Positions 43,779-54,922 of a stretch of DNA of 64,000 nucleotides are shown piece after piece. The number at the start of each line of letters is the position of its first letter. Within the stretch, counting starts at the first letter, position 1. Under the pieces are notes generated by a model. That model did no database searches and was not told where the DNA came from. It was given only the letters and a program-made list of their open reading frames with translations. Origin of the DNA: Russula earlei. Taxonomy: Eukaryota > Basidiomycota > Agaricomycetes > Russulales > Russulaceae. A program made the translations under genes and the position numbers. The stretch lies in contig JAGFNK010000242.1 of the NCBI GenBank assembly GCA_025769875.1, forward strand, positions 1 to 64,000, given 5' to 3'.

Positions 43779-45213
43779 ATGTCATCATCTCAACCCTCTG
43801 CCCCTGTTGTCCCCATCCTTGATGGTGCAAACTATGGTATTTGGTCAAAGGCTATGAAAGCCTACCTCATGTCCGTTGGACTGTGGGGTTATTGCAATGG
43901 CACATTTGAATTGCCAGTCCTTCCTGGACTTCCTCAGGTGCCTCTTCCCGAAGACATTGCTGCCCAGGCTGCTGCAATAACAGCCCTGAGAGAATGGAAC
44001 AAAGGAAATGATATGGCAGTCGGTCATATGGTCCTTAGATCTAGTATCGCGATCCAGCAGGATCTCACAACCCTGGATAGTGCCGAAACTATCTGGAATC
44101 GCCTTGAAACCCTTTATGGCACGGCAACTACAGTTAGCATCTATAAGGACTTTAAAGAAGCCATCTCCATTTGCATCAACCCGAGCCAACACCCTGGCCC
44201 ACAAATGGATCAGATACATGCTGCATTCCAGTGTCTCACTGCCTCCTCCCTTCACATCCCTGACACCTTGCAGGCACTCATCATGCTTGCTGCCATTCCA
44301 CATTGTCACTCAGAACTATGAACTGGCCGACCTTAACACTAAGGACATCTGAGAGGCTATTGTCTCTCAATATCAAACTGAGATCAATTGTGGAACAGGC
44401 AAGAAGCACAGCGCGCAGAAGCTCTCTGCTGTCAAGTGCAAGCATGGTGACCCCTCCTTCTCTAATCAGCAGCAGGGCAATAAGCCCAAGCATGATGAAA
44501 ATAAGGACAAGTGCCAGCGTGGTAAGCGCGGCAGCAAAGGAAAAGGGAAAGGCAAGGAGAAGGCTGATCAAAATCATGGTCCTGGACACTCCCACATTGC
44601 GGATGTTGCCGCACTCCCACTCCCGACCATTACCACTATTGCCCATCTGGGTCCTTCAGGGATCCAACAACGTACCGTCCCAACTGCGACTGACCCTCAC
44701 AAACGCACTCATGGCCCTTACAAGGCCTTAAATAAAGTGCTTGATCTTGCTGACGATCTTGGGGTAACCCCCACTATACAGACAGTCAAGACCCTTGAGC
44801 AGTGGATCTCGACTCAATCCGCTGCCTTGTCAAGTGCAGTCAAACTACCGTCACCTGTCCCTGAGCCTATGGACCAGGACGATGGCAACTTTGCGCAAAC
44901 AAATATGTCGGATTTATTTGACATATATGATGGTATCCCAGAAGGTGCTGCCACCCCTGAGCGTGCTCTGACTCCGTCGGATGAAGCGCTTGATTGGGGC
45001 AGCGACCTCGAAGATAACAAAGTGTGCATGCACCTCCCTCTCTCCTTTCATTCACTAAAGAACCTTTTAGCATCTCCCCAGCCCCAAAGCAGGCTAGATA
45101 TGTCTAAAATGTGTTCGCTTGTATCATACAATGTACAAATTAGCAAAGGGACTACTTCCCTTCCAAGTGAATGTAACAAAAATTGTTTGAGTGTAGAGGA
45201 AAGCATGACTTGA
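43779..45213 (+). pseudogene. gag: Copia gag, frameshifted
   Basis: MSSSQPSAPVVPILDGANYG starts a typical copia gag (W-rich: NYGIWSKAMKAYLMSVGLWG). The first frame ends at 44321, and the reading continues in a different frame (HIVTQNYELADLNTKDI) with a stop near 44350. A Lys/Gly-rich stretch lies about 44500-44570 and an acidic C-terminus reaches about 45213. No intact CCHC knuckle is seen; remnants of Cys residues are near 44435-44520. Confidence 0.75.
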
Positions 45214-48200
45214 GTAAAATGGGATCCTTACGGCTCCTAGACTCTGGCGCATCAGCACACTTCACCTTCGAAATAAAAGACTTTATAGAGTATACACTGG
45301 CTTTGCCGCATGAAAGATCCCCTGTTAAAACTGCCAATAACACAATCTATGTGGAAGGCAAAGGCACTGTGTTGCTTCGGCACACTGTCAACTCTAAAAT
45401 GGTTGTCACACACATTTCTCCTGTCCTCTATATTCTGAAAATTAACACTCAGATATTATCTATGGGGGAGTTTTTACAACAAGGGATGCATGCATTAGGA
45501 AATAATAGACATATTTCCTTATGAGAGGACGGACGTATAATCCTGTCCTCTTACCCCTTATTCCCGGGTCAAACCATGTGTTGGTTAGACACCTCAATTG
45601 AAAGTGTGCAAGCGCATTCTCTTATCTACGCGGTAGATTATGATGTCATTCACCAACACCTTGGCCACCCATCTAAGGATGTCATAACACATGCAAAGAC
45701 ATATACCAAGGGTCTCCTGGAAGACCTGAAAATCCCTCAGGAACAGCCAGTATGTCCTGGCTGCACGCAAGGCAAGATGCCTGCATCTGTGCACCCCCCT
45801 TCTGAAACTTGTGCTTCCGCACCATTTGAGCGTATTCACTCGGACCTTAAGAGTTTCCCTGTGAAGTCGTATCATAAGTACGAATATCTTGTCAGCTTCA
45901 TTGACGATTATTCCTCCTATGCATGGATCACACTCCTAAAAAATAAAAAGTCGACCATAATGGCTGTCAAGCAATTCCTTGCTATGGTCAAGAACCAATA
46001 CAAAGCAGGAATTAGAGAGTGGATGTCCGATGCTGGTGGAGAGTACAAGTCCGAGGCCTTTGATAACATCCTAAAGGACAAAGGAATTAAAATCCTGCAA
46101 AGTGCCCCATACACTCCACAACAGAATGGATGTGCAGAGCACTTTATGTGCACTGTAATGGACAAAGCTCAGGCAATGTGCCTTGAAGCTTGTCTACCTC
46201 CCTCCCAGTGGGAATTTGCGGTGAATCATGGGACACACTGTTACAATAGGACACCTGCCAGACGCCTTCAATGGCGTACACCCTACGAAGTCCTAAAGAA
46301 TGAGGTCCCTGATATCTCACACCTCAGAGTATTTGGTTGCAGTGCATATGTGCACATACCAGAAAAGTGTCGAGTCAACAAGCTTTCTCCTAAAAGCGAG
46401 CTGATGATCTACCTTGGTCATACTGAGGGGATCAAAGCCTCACTCTTCATGAGGCTCCCAAATAACATGCTTTACACAAATGCAACCGCCCTGTATGATG
46501 AGACCCTGTAGCCCAAATGCGACAAAGTGTGCACTAAAGGTACCACGCAGATTAATGAACCATGTGAGGAACTACCACAACAACCTGTCGAAGACACCAT
46601 TCCTGGTGTTGACGACCCATTCCCTACAATCAAAAGTGAGGATGATGAGCAGCCTATACAGGCGCCAGAAGAAGAGGAACGTGAGCAAACACCCGTCCCT
46701 CCTACACTGTCCCCTCCTCCTGTTGAAAAACCTGTACCTCTTCGAAGGTCTCAGCGGTTGAGGAAAGTACCTACCCATCCTGGCAACGTCTATGGTGAAT
46801 GCAGACACCCCACAGAAGTGGAAAAAGATGTTCAGTGCACATGCACATGGAGAACAATGACAGAAAACCAACCTGGTAGCTCCGGTGAGGATAGTACGTC
46901 AGGATCAGCCACACCAGGCCCTTACCCTCCTGTCATCCTTGACGATCAACCACCGCAAGCCTCTGAGGATGAGGTAGAAGACATTCTACGTCTTGCAAGG
47001 GAAGGGGGAGTCAAATTTCTGAACTATCTGCTCACCCAAGCAGTTCCACTAAGTTTGGAAGCACCTGATACTGCAAAAATTTGCGAATGGACCTTTAGGA
47101 ACATTCTGTGAATGCCAAGTGAACTCCAAAAGGAGTGGAAAGATGCTTGTCGTGAGGAGTTGGAATCCCTCTGCAGATGCAAAGTTTTTGAACTAGTCGA
47201 TCCTCCCAAGGATCGCAAAATAATCAATATTCTCACCCATGGTATGGTTTGAGACAGTCCACCTGATGATTGCGCTTGCAGTGCTCAAAAACTGGCACAT
47301 TAGTGGACTAGATGTCAAGACTGCCTTTCTCTATGGTGAGCTTGATGAAGAGCTCTATATGGAGCAGCCTGAGGGCTTCAAAATAAAAGGCCAAGAGCGC
47401 AAAGTCATGCACCTTAAACGCGCAATATATGGACTCAAGCAAGCGGCACTTGCATGGTGGAAAGCCCTTGACAAGTCCATGGCCTTGCTCGGCCTTATTC
47501 GCCTTATGTCTGACTCTGGGCTCTTTGTTAGTAAAGACAAGAACATCATAGCCATCATCTACGTTGATGATGTGCTCTTCTTTAGAGCTGACAAAAAACA
47601 AATAAATAAAACCAAGGAGCACTTCATGAAGCTCTGGGAATGTCGAGATCTGGGTGATGCCCAAGAATTTCTACACATGCGCATTCAACACAAGTCTGGC
47701 CAGATACATCTGGACCAGACCAAATATCTAAAGAAAGTGCTGCAGTGTTTCGACTTGCTTAATGCAAACCCTGCTCCTACTCCGTTACCAGAGGGCTATC
47801 ACCCCTCTCCCAACACTTCTGCTGCTGACCCAGCCTTGCAGTCAAAATTCCAGCAAGTTATAGGATCACTCCTACACATAATGCTTGGAACATGTCCAGA
47901 CATAGCCTTTGCTGTCACAAAGTTGTTGCAACATGCTGCCAATCCCTCAGAGGATCATTTAAATCGAGCATTCTATATTTGCCGATACCTCTTGGGAACC
48001 GCCAATTACGCCTTGGTCTATGATGGACCATCCAATGGCGGCCTAATGGCATATGCCAACTCTGACTGGGCTTCTGATCCGACAAATCGGAAGTCCACTA
48101 CAGGTTATATGGTGAACCTGGCTGGAGCAATATTTTCATGGAACTCACGAGCGCAGAAAACAGTTGCGCTCTCCTCCACTGAAGCTGAGTATATGTCGCT

Positions 48201-48510
48201 CTCTGACATGAGCAGACAGTTAGTTTGGATTAAATCCTTACTAACAGAACTTGGCATCAATCTTGCTCCCATCCCACTGTTCGGTGATAACCAAGGCTCA
48301 ATATTTCTAGCCTCCAACCCTGTGCAAGAAAAGCGCATCCAACATATTGATTTGCACTATCACTTCATTCATGAAGTCATACAAAACAAACAGGTGGAGC
48401 TATTCTTTATTGAAGGGGCTAACAACCCAGCCAACATGTTCACCAAGAACCTTGGTTGCGTCAAGTTCCTCAAATTCAGGGAGCAACTAGGACTGATGTT
48501 CTACCCCTGA
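45183..48510 (+). pseudogene. pol: Copia pol: protease, integrase, RT (partly deleted), RNase H
   Basis: Protease LLDSGASAHFT (about 45234); integrase HQHLGHPS (about 45651), CPGCTQGKMP, FIDDYSSY (about 45900), SDAGGEY (about 46030), YTPQQNGCAE (about 46110); low-complexity linker; RT from WFETVHLMIALAV (47245), LDVKTAFLYGELDEELYM, YVDDVLF (about 47563); RNase H ALSSTEAEYMSLSD (about 48168). Stops at about 45522 (TGA), 46509 (TAG) and 47109 (TGA). At about 47220-47240 the segment usually found between KIIN and the FETV block (roughly 45 residues) is missing, which also changes the frame. No active protein. Confidence 0.88.
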
Positions 48511-48559
48511 ATGTGGGAATATGCTCATGGCATCTACCGATGCACTTAGCAAGGGGGAG

Positions 48560-48944
48560 TGTTGAACCAGAACCAGAACGGATCAAAGAAGGCGAAGACC
48601 TTCATACAAGGTTCAAGATCCGCTCATAGATGTTACGTGTTAGACAGAACTTTAGTATATGCGCTTATGGCAATAGGGTTATGCATACTACGTTATCTAT
48701 CACAAGATGCAGCCTTATGCTGTGTCTAGAACGTTTCCACATCACGCGTCACTAAATGCGCGATATAGTGGACACCTGTAGTCACCTCTTTTGGACTTAG
48801 GAACTGCCCTGGGTCATAGAGGTATAAATACCATACTTGTAGACGAGTATACACATCGCTCTACACCCCAATATCACTTGAGCATTAGCACAACCTCTAA
48901 GGTGGGTTGCTTGGCCTGTTAGCTATGCTCTATGCTGCGCAACA
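48560..48944 (+). repeat. 3' LTR of copia element
   Basis: 385 bp, TGTTGAACCAGAACCAG to CTGCGCAACA, preceded by AAGGGGGAG. It keeps most CpGs of the family consensus; the TATGCTC near its 3' end has decayed relative to the 5' LTR (TGCGCTC). Confidence 0.95.
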
Positions 48945-49610
48945 GTTGCCATATGTCATTGCTGCACCACCTCACACTCTTGGACTTGCAGTAGGAAGAA
49001 TAGGACTTGAATGCAGATTGTCTTCTGATTATCATCTTAGTTACAGTATTTAAGGCCCAATTGCTATGGTTTCAAATATGAGTCCTTCACAGCTCAGTGA
49101 ATTGAATCAGCAGTTCCAGCTTCCTTGTGTCCTTGTTATTGTCTACATCTGCCTGAAGAACACTTTGACTCCTTCAAGATCTTCCTCTTTTCCTTCAAGA
49201 ACACATGGACACACACATCCAGTCTCATGCCCATGCTTCCAACACATCAAGCTCATCACCTCCAAGACATCAAGCCTTGCATCTTGACTCTTGCTTGCTC
49301 CCCTCTCAGTTTCTTCCCTGTCTGTACCTGCACTTGGATCAAGTCACATGGACTCCATGTGCCCATTGGTGGCATAATACAATCAGGTTCAGCACCTCTT
49401 CCCAGTTGTTTTACTATTAGGTGTTAACTGTCAACATTTACAAGAAGGTGGCCTGAGCTGGTCTCACTCAGTCACTGTTTGAATGGCTGGTTGTGCTCAG
49501 ACATCCAATTCATCTACAAGTCCAGAATACACAAGTCCAAACTTTTTTTTCAGCCTCCAGCTGGATCCCCCCCTCCCCCTACCCAAGGTTCAGGATTCCT
49601 GTTCTGCCAC
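48945..49610. other. Unassigned transposon-block sequence
   Basis: Continuation of the interval before 43226 once copia is removed. CpG-poor. Short frames only and no recognisable motif. Confidence 0.45.
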
Positions 49611-50046
49611 TGTTGAATCACACAGTGATAAGGAAGATTAGATCGTAGTAGATCTAATAAAAATGATATTCAGTTTCTGTGAGATGAAACTTATTGTGTC
49701 ATATTTATTTAATAAAAATGATACTACAATGCATACTCAGCTACTGATAAGATCGTGAGATAGTAAGTACTTACTTCGGTTTCTGTGAGATGAAACTGAA
49801 GTATCTACTGTATGTACGACGCTCTTAAGTATCTGAGAGCGTCCCTAATTATTTTGTCTGTAGTAACTATCAAATTGTTTTCACAATTGCTATGTGTTAG
49901 CTACCAATTGTCTTAGATCATACTATCAATTTTGTTATCATATGTGTTTCAGCAGCTTAGCTGAAACGCTTATGTGGTCCAGGCCTGTGGGCCGCCTGGA
50001 CAGTTGGGCTGATGCATCAACACCTTGGCTACTCTTTATCCCAACA
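49611..50046 (-). repeat. Solo LTR E1 with paired hairpins
   Basis: TGTTGAATCACACAG to TTTATCCCAACA, with perfect target duplication GCCAC (49606-49610, 50047-50051). Direct repeats TAATAAAAATGATA (49655-49668, 49710-49723) flank palindrome A (49671-49691). Palindrome B is at 49773-49802 (arms ACTTCGGTTT/AAACTGAAGT). A third hairpin GACGCTCT/AGAGCGTC is at 49818-49843. Confidence 0.88.
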
Positions 50047-50706
50047 GCCACCCCCTTGCATGTCCCCTGTGTTTCTGTCATGATCTACTTCTTTGGTTTG
50101 TCACTAACCCCTTGTTTCAACTTTTTACTATTTTTATACACTTCACCCTCATCCCTTTGGTATGTTTCACCCCTTGATCTCAATCCCCTTCTCTTACTGA
50201 TCCCATGTTTCATATATTGTTCTACCTTCATCTCCTTGACTACATTTCAACTATTGTCCCTGATCTCTGTCTGCTATTGACTCAGGTCTTATCTATTGTT
50301 CTGCTTATAGTATTGTACAGCCTTGGTCTATACAGTATTTAGGTGCCTGTAGAAGCTGGGGAATGGCCCAAGCTTAGCTTTGTCTCATATCCTGTCACAT
50401 TCCTTGCTCTGTATCAAAAATCACAAGTCTTGTCTTGTGCTGGCTTACACTCTGCTCAACCTCAACAACTTGGGAGGATTCCTTGTGTTCCTCCTTCTCC
50501 TTTGTCTCTCTCTCACTGTCTCTTCTGTGAAACAACCACTAGATTGACTCTGTCAGTGGACTGGTCATTAGTCTGACTTGGTCTTGAGATGAGATGTTGA
50601 ACCCTTGAACTGGCTTACTAAGTCAGCCCCATTGAACCCACTGAACCAATTCCAGGGACTTGGCCCCACTGAACCCAAGCTAACACTGAAATGGCTATGA
50701 TGCCAT
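50047..50706. other. Unassigned sequence between LTRs E1 and E2
   Basis: C/T-rich and CpG-poor. No motif or repeat boundary recognised. Confidence 0.45.
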
Positions 50707-51139
50707 TGTTGAGATAAAGAGTAGCCAAGGCATTGACACATCAGCCCAAACTGTCTGGGTGGCTCACAGGCCTGAACCACATAAGTGTTTCAGCTCAGTT
50801 GCTGCAATGTGTATGATAGCAAATTGATAGTATGATCTAAGACAATTGGTAGCTAGCACAAAGTGATCATGAAAACAGTTTGATAGTTATTACAGATAAA
50901 TAATTAGGGATGCTCTCAGATACTTAAGAGTGTTGTACATACAGTAGATACTTCAGTTTCATCTCACAGAAACTGAAGTAAGTACTTACTATCTCATGAT
51001 CTTATCAGTAGCTGATTACAATGTTGTAGTAACATTTTATTAGGTAAATATGACACAATAGTTTCATCTCACAGAAACTGAATAACATTTTATTTGATCT
51101 ACCACAATCTAATCTACCTTATCACTGTGCGATTCAACA
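50707..51139 (+). repeat. LTR E2 with paired hairpins
   Basis: TGTTGAGATAAAGAG to GTGCGATTCAACA, same family as E1 and E3. Palindrome B 50950-50979 (arms ACTTCAGTTT/AAACTGAAGT), direct repeats TAACATTTTATT at 51030 and 51083 around palindrome A (51060-51079). Heavily CpG-decayed compared with E3. The flanks GCCAT and CCTGG do not match, so it may be one LTR of a broken element. Confidence 0.82.
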
Positions 51140-51145
51140 CCTGGG

Positions 51146-51627
51146 TGTTGAGATTATCATTGATTTGGTGTGTTACCACTACCCTGGGACGTTGTGATGT
51201 AATCACAGCTCAGACGCGTTGACGCGTTGGTTACATGGACCGGGCATCACCGGCTCAGCTCATATGCTGAGATCTGCGTTACTTACAATGATAAGTTAAT
51301 TGATGACAATCAGTAGCTACTAACGACTGATCCTTGTATGATCTTTGTTTTCTTATTGATTGTAGCTACCTGCAGTGTACTTAGAGACGCTCTGGAGTAC
51401 TTAAGAGTGTCGTATTTCGATAGATCACTTCAGTCTTGTCTTACACAATACTGAAGTGAGTACTTACTGTTTCCTATCTTATCTATCACATCTAATCACG
51501 TGTTGTAGATATCTTTTGATAGGTATTACTGAATTATAGTCTTGTCTTACACAATACTGAAATATCTTTTGATAGATCTTAAGGATCTTATCGCTCTTAT
51601 CATAACCTGCGCCCATCTGCTTCAACA
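51146..51627 (+). repeat. Solo LTR F2 with paired hairpins
   Basis: TGTTGAGATTATC to CTGCTTCAACA, probable target duplication CTGGG/CTGGA. Same family as F1 but in the other orientation. Palindrome B 51426-51458 (arms CACTTCAGT/ACTGAAGTG), direct repeats ATATCTTTTGATAG (51509-51522, 51562-51575), palindrome A 51538-51560. It lies 6 bp after E2. Confidence 0.82.
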
Positions 51628-53318
51628 CTGGAGTGGCAGATCTTCCAAGACCTGCCATTTTGAGGATTATGGCACCCTCTGCCTACCACATCAGGAAAAA
51701 ACAAAAATGCTATGTAGTGCTATATAGCTACCATAGCATCTGTAGCAACTTTACAACCATCAAGGTTTCATGCCTACACCCAAACTCTATATAGCCACCA
51801 CCAGGGTTATATAGAGCACCATTGACTACATTTCTTCTACCAATGCTACATAAATCATACAATGTTATAATAACAACATAAATTCCCATCATCAACCATA
51901 CCTATGTAACCAACCACATGCTTATGTTCTACTGATTGCAACATTGTTATGATAAACAACTCAGGCACTTAAATTCACACAAATGTCAGGAAACAATATA
52001 TATTTCACATATCAACACTAACTAATATTTTTGAACTACAGTTGGATACTTGGCTCCACGGCACTGTTCCAGCTCTCACATGTGGCACTTCTTGGGACTG
52101 CGCCTGTAGCCATCGTCGTCATTTGCGTATGCGTTCTAAGCGGCATCTTGTCGTCACTCCATATGTCCATTTCTCCCCCTGAGCACTTGACAAAAGGCCA
52201 GAGAGTATGAGAGAATGCACAAAAATGAAAAGGAATAACACACCTGTTCACTGTTCATCAGCCTGTGCCTGGGAGCGAGGGCCACCTTCTCTCATTTCTT
52301 GGACTTGGACAGTGGTGTTGGTGGCTTTGTCGCAGTAAGAGGAGGCATCAAGGACAATGCAGAAGACGGCATCATCCACCACATATATTATGAGCCATTG
52401 TCTGCAGATGTGTTCTGGGATGTACAGGTATGTGTCCCATGTTATCGGACACTGACTCGGAGATCTCACATTTTTCACTACATCATCAGTCACAGATTCC
52501 TCAGGGTAGTAACCCCCTGTGCTTCATCCTATATGCTGACAAGATGAAACTATCCAATTTTTCTACAGTAAAGGGATACCCTGTCATGGCATGCTGTGCA
52601 AATCTTCTGGTTGCCATCCAAAATGGCAATGGTTTTGGTGGTGGGTGTGTTGTTGGATGGTTACTAATAGTGCATCAGTTATACTTTCTCTGCTTTTCTC
52701 TTAGACAATCCATCCTTTTGAGATTTCTGAGGACCTAAAGGAACAAAAGAAGACCACATTTGTAGTGATGCTGAAGTTTGGTTTGGTCAGGTTCTCTGAG
52801 CTATTTCTCTAACCATGAACCAGAACCAGGTAGCAAGGAGGGGGGTAGCCAGAACCACAAACCAGAACTAAGAGAACTGGGTTTGGCAGGTGTGAGGGTT
52901 GCATCTTTGTACCCATACCCCTACCCATGCCTACCCTTGGTCCATACCCACATGGGTTGGCATACTCCTGCCATACACTAGCCATTCCTCAAACTTGTTG
53001 AATATGGCCATCTGTGTGAGCTTGTTGCAATCATCCTTGTGGTGGTAAGTCCTGTGTTTATTCTGGCTCTCCCTCAGACTCAATGATGCAGTTGGAGCAT
53101 GCAGTCCAAGCAGTTGAAACTGGAGAATTTCAAGATGCAGGGCCATTTAATTCTAACCACAATGCCCTCCTTACTGAATACCTTGAAAGCATGAACATGT
53201 TCAACAAATGGGATGACTTTTACATAGCATGTGACTTTGTTCAAAAACATTGCAGATTGTGTGTGGTGGAAGTCTAGCTGCAGATATGTCCCAAACTGAC
53301 ATCGGATGGAGGGCTCCT
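51628..53318. other. Unassigned transposon-block sequence
   Basis: About 1.7 kb without a recognised gene. 52030-52500 keeps some CpGs and short frames on both strands (for example a minus-strand stretch YLYIPEHICRQW near 52430), which could be a remnant coding region, but no family could be named. Confidence 0.4.
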
Positions 53319-53570
53319 TGTTGAAGCTATAGGGATGATAGCTCAGTCTTGTGTGTAAAAGACTGTATTGGTCAGTTATCTAACCTATAGGGATGATAGC
53401 TATGTACAGCATTAGCTTTAAAGGAGTGTAAAGGAATGTGTAAGTACTGACCTCAGTCTTGTGTGTAAAAGACTGAGGAAACAAACGCGATAACTAAATT
53501 ATTCTAATTATTTACACATATGGTCCGGATTGTCTGTTCGTGCGGCACTTAGCGGCCTGCACATCCAACA
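53319..53570 (-). repeat. Short LTR-like repeat H with paired hairpins
   Basis: TGTTGAAGCTATAGG to CACATCCAACA, 252 bp. Direct repeats CTATAGGGATGATAGCT (53327-53343, 53385-53401), palindrome A CAGTCTT/AAGACTG (53344-53365), palindrome B CCTCAGTCTT/AAGACTGAGG (53451-53478). The architecture matches E and F although the sequence is different. No target duplication was seen, so the outer limits are less sure. Confidence 0.65.
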
Positions 53571-53695
53571 TTAGCAGTAGCCCCATTAGAGTGTAAATTG
53601 GTTGATAGCCCTAAGGGTGGCTGATGTGACTTTCCAACTTTTGAGAACCTTACAGAGCATATTGTTGAATCGCGCAGTGAGCTACCACGGGGGGA

Positions 53696-54132
53696 TGTTG
53701 AGATAAAGAGTAGCCGAAGCGTTGACGCATCGGCCCCAAACTGTCCGGGCGGCCCACAGGCCCGGACCACATAAGTGTTTCAGATCAGTTGCTGAAACGC
53801 ATACAATAACAAAATTGATAGTATGATCTAAGACAATCGGTAGCTAGCACATAGCGATCATGAAAACAATTTGATAGTTACTATAGACAAAATAATTAGG
53901 GATGCTCTCAGATACTTAAGAGCGTCGTACATACAGTAGATACTTCAGTTTTGTCTCACAGAAACTGAAGTAAGTACTTACTATCTCACAATCTTATCAG
54001 TAGCTGATTACGCGTTGTAGTATCATTTTTATTAGGTAAATATGACACAATAGTTTTGTCTCACAGAAACTGAATATCATTTTTATTAGATCTATTACGA
54101 TCTAATCTACCTTATCACTGCGCGATTCAACA
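53696..54132 (+). repeat. LTR E3, probably a 3' LTR, with paired hairpins
   Basis: TGTTGAGATAAAGAG to GCGCGATTCAACA, the least decayed E copy. It is preceded by a purine tract (CACGGGGGGA), which fits a 3' LTR. Palindrome B 53942-53971, direct repeats TATCATTTTTATTA (54021-54034, 54075-54088), palindrome A 54052-54071. An 18-mer at 53663-53680 is the exact reverse complement of its last 18 bases. Confidence 0.85.
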
Positions 54133-54922
54133 CATATGTGGCTTTCTCAACTTTCTTGGCTACTGTCATGAACCATTTCCTGGAGAGGGCCCTGGAAGGA
54201 CCCTTCCTTATTAGAGGAAACCCAGCCTCTCCTCTATGATGCCACCCTGTTCACATGAGCAAAAGGGTTGAGTAGAGGTGTCCACAATATTGTGCATGCA
54301 TTGTCACATGATTGATTTTAGGCACAATCAACATACAACAAGCCCTACTTAGGGGCAACCCTTCTAGCAATATAAGGCAGTATTATAGGCTCCCTAAAGA
54401 CCTGCCAGGATGACCTCAGGTGCTCTACAATAGACACTAACAAAGATACTACAGGCCCTATAGTGTGTCATTAGGCTAACTCTGATAACCTTAGAATGAA
54501 CTATAAGGCAATCCTAAGGACCTTAATAGAGGTATTAAGGTCAACTCTAAAGGACACTAATAGAACTATATAAGGGGCCTTATAGACAACTCTATTCCAC
54601 AGACAAAACCACAAGTCCTCAGATGACCAGCCCTAAACTATAACAAGTAGTGAATCAGGTGCTTTGCATGTGTATTAAGCAGCAAATGCATGGACACTAA
54701 AAGGCTCTTACTCATCAATATGAGCCTTCTTACTCAGCAGCTTACTGAGCATGACTGAGCATGCTCACTAAGCATGCCCCAACTTCTTACTCATCCATCA
54801 ATTGTGCTTGATAACAAGGTTATGACTTGTTCCCTATTTAGCAGTTCCCTTGTAGTATATAAGCACTCAATAAAGTAGCAGACAGTCTTCAGACTGTCCA
54901 TTTGGTTTGTGGCACTCTACTA

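Larger units (their letters stand above)
43226..48944 (+). mobile_element. Ty1/copia element, both LTRs, internally defective (5719 bp)
   Basis: 385 bp LTRs at 43226-43610 and 48560-48944, perfect target duplication GTTGC (43221-43225, 48945-48949), and a purine tract AAGGGGGAG before the 3' LTR. Order gag, protease, integrase, RT, RNase H is copia-type. It is not active: frameshifts in gag, stops in the middle, and a deletion at the beginning of RT. LTRs differ at 10 of 385 positions, 7 of them CpG transitions. Confidence 0.95.

Noticed and set aside
52248..52493. Remnant protein gene (YLYIPEHICRQW)
   Set aside because: Short, no family recognised, and no supporting frame next to it.
50707..54132. 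LTRs E2 and E3 as the two ends of one element
   Set aside because: Outer flanks GCCAT and CATAT do not match, no retroelement coding lies between, and decay levels differ strongly.
25142..54132. CRISPR-like or tRNA-like reading of the hairpin repeats
   Set aside because: Repeats occur in pairs inside elements with TGTTGA/TCAACA ends, several with 5 bp target duplications; there are no spacer arrays or cas genes, and no tRNA cloverleaf.
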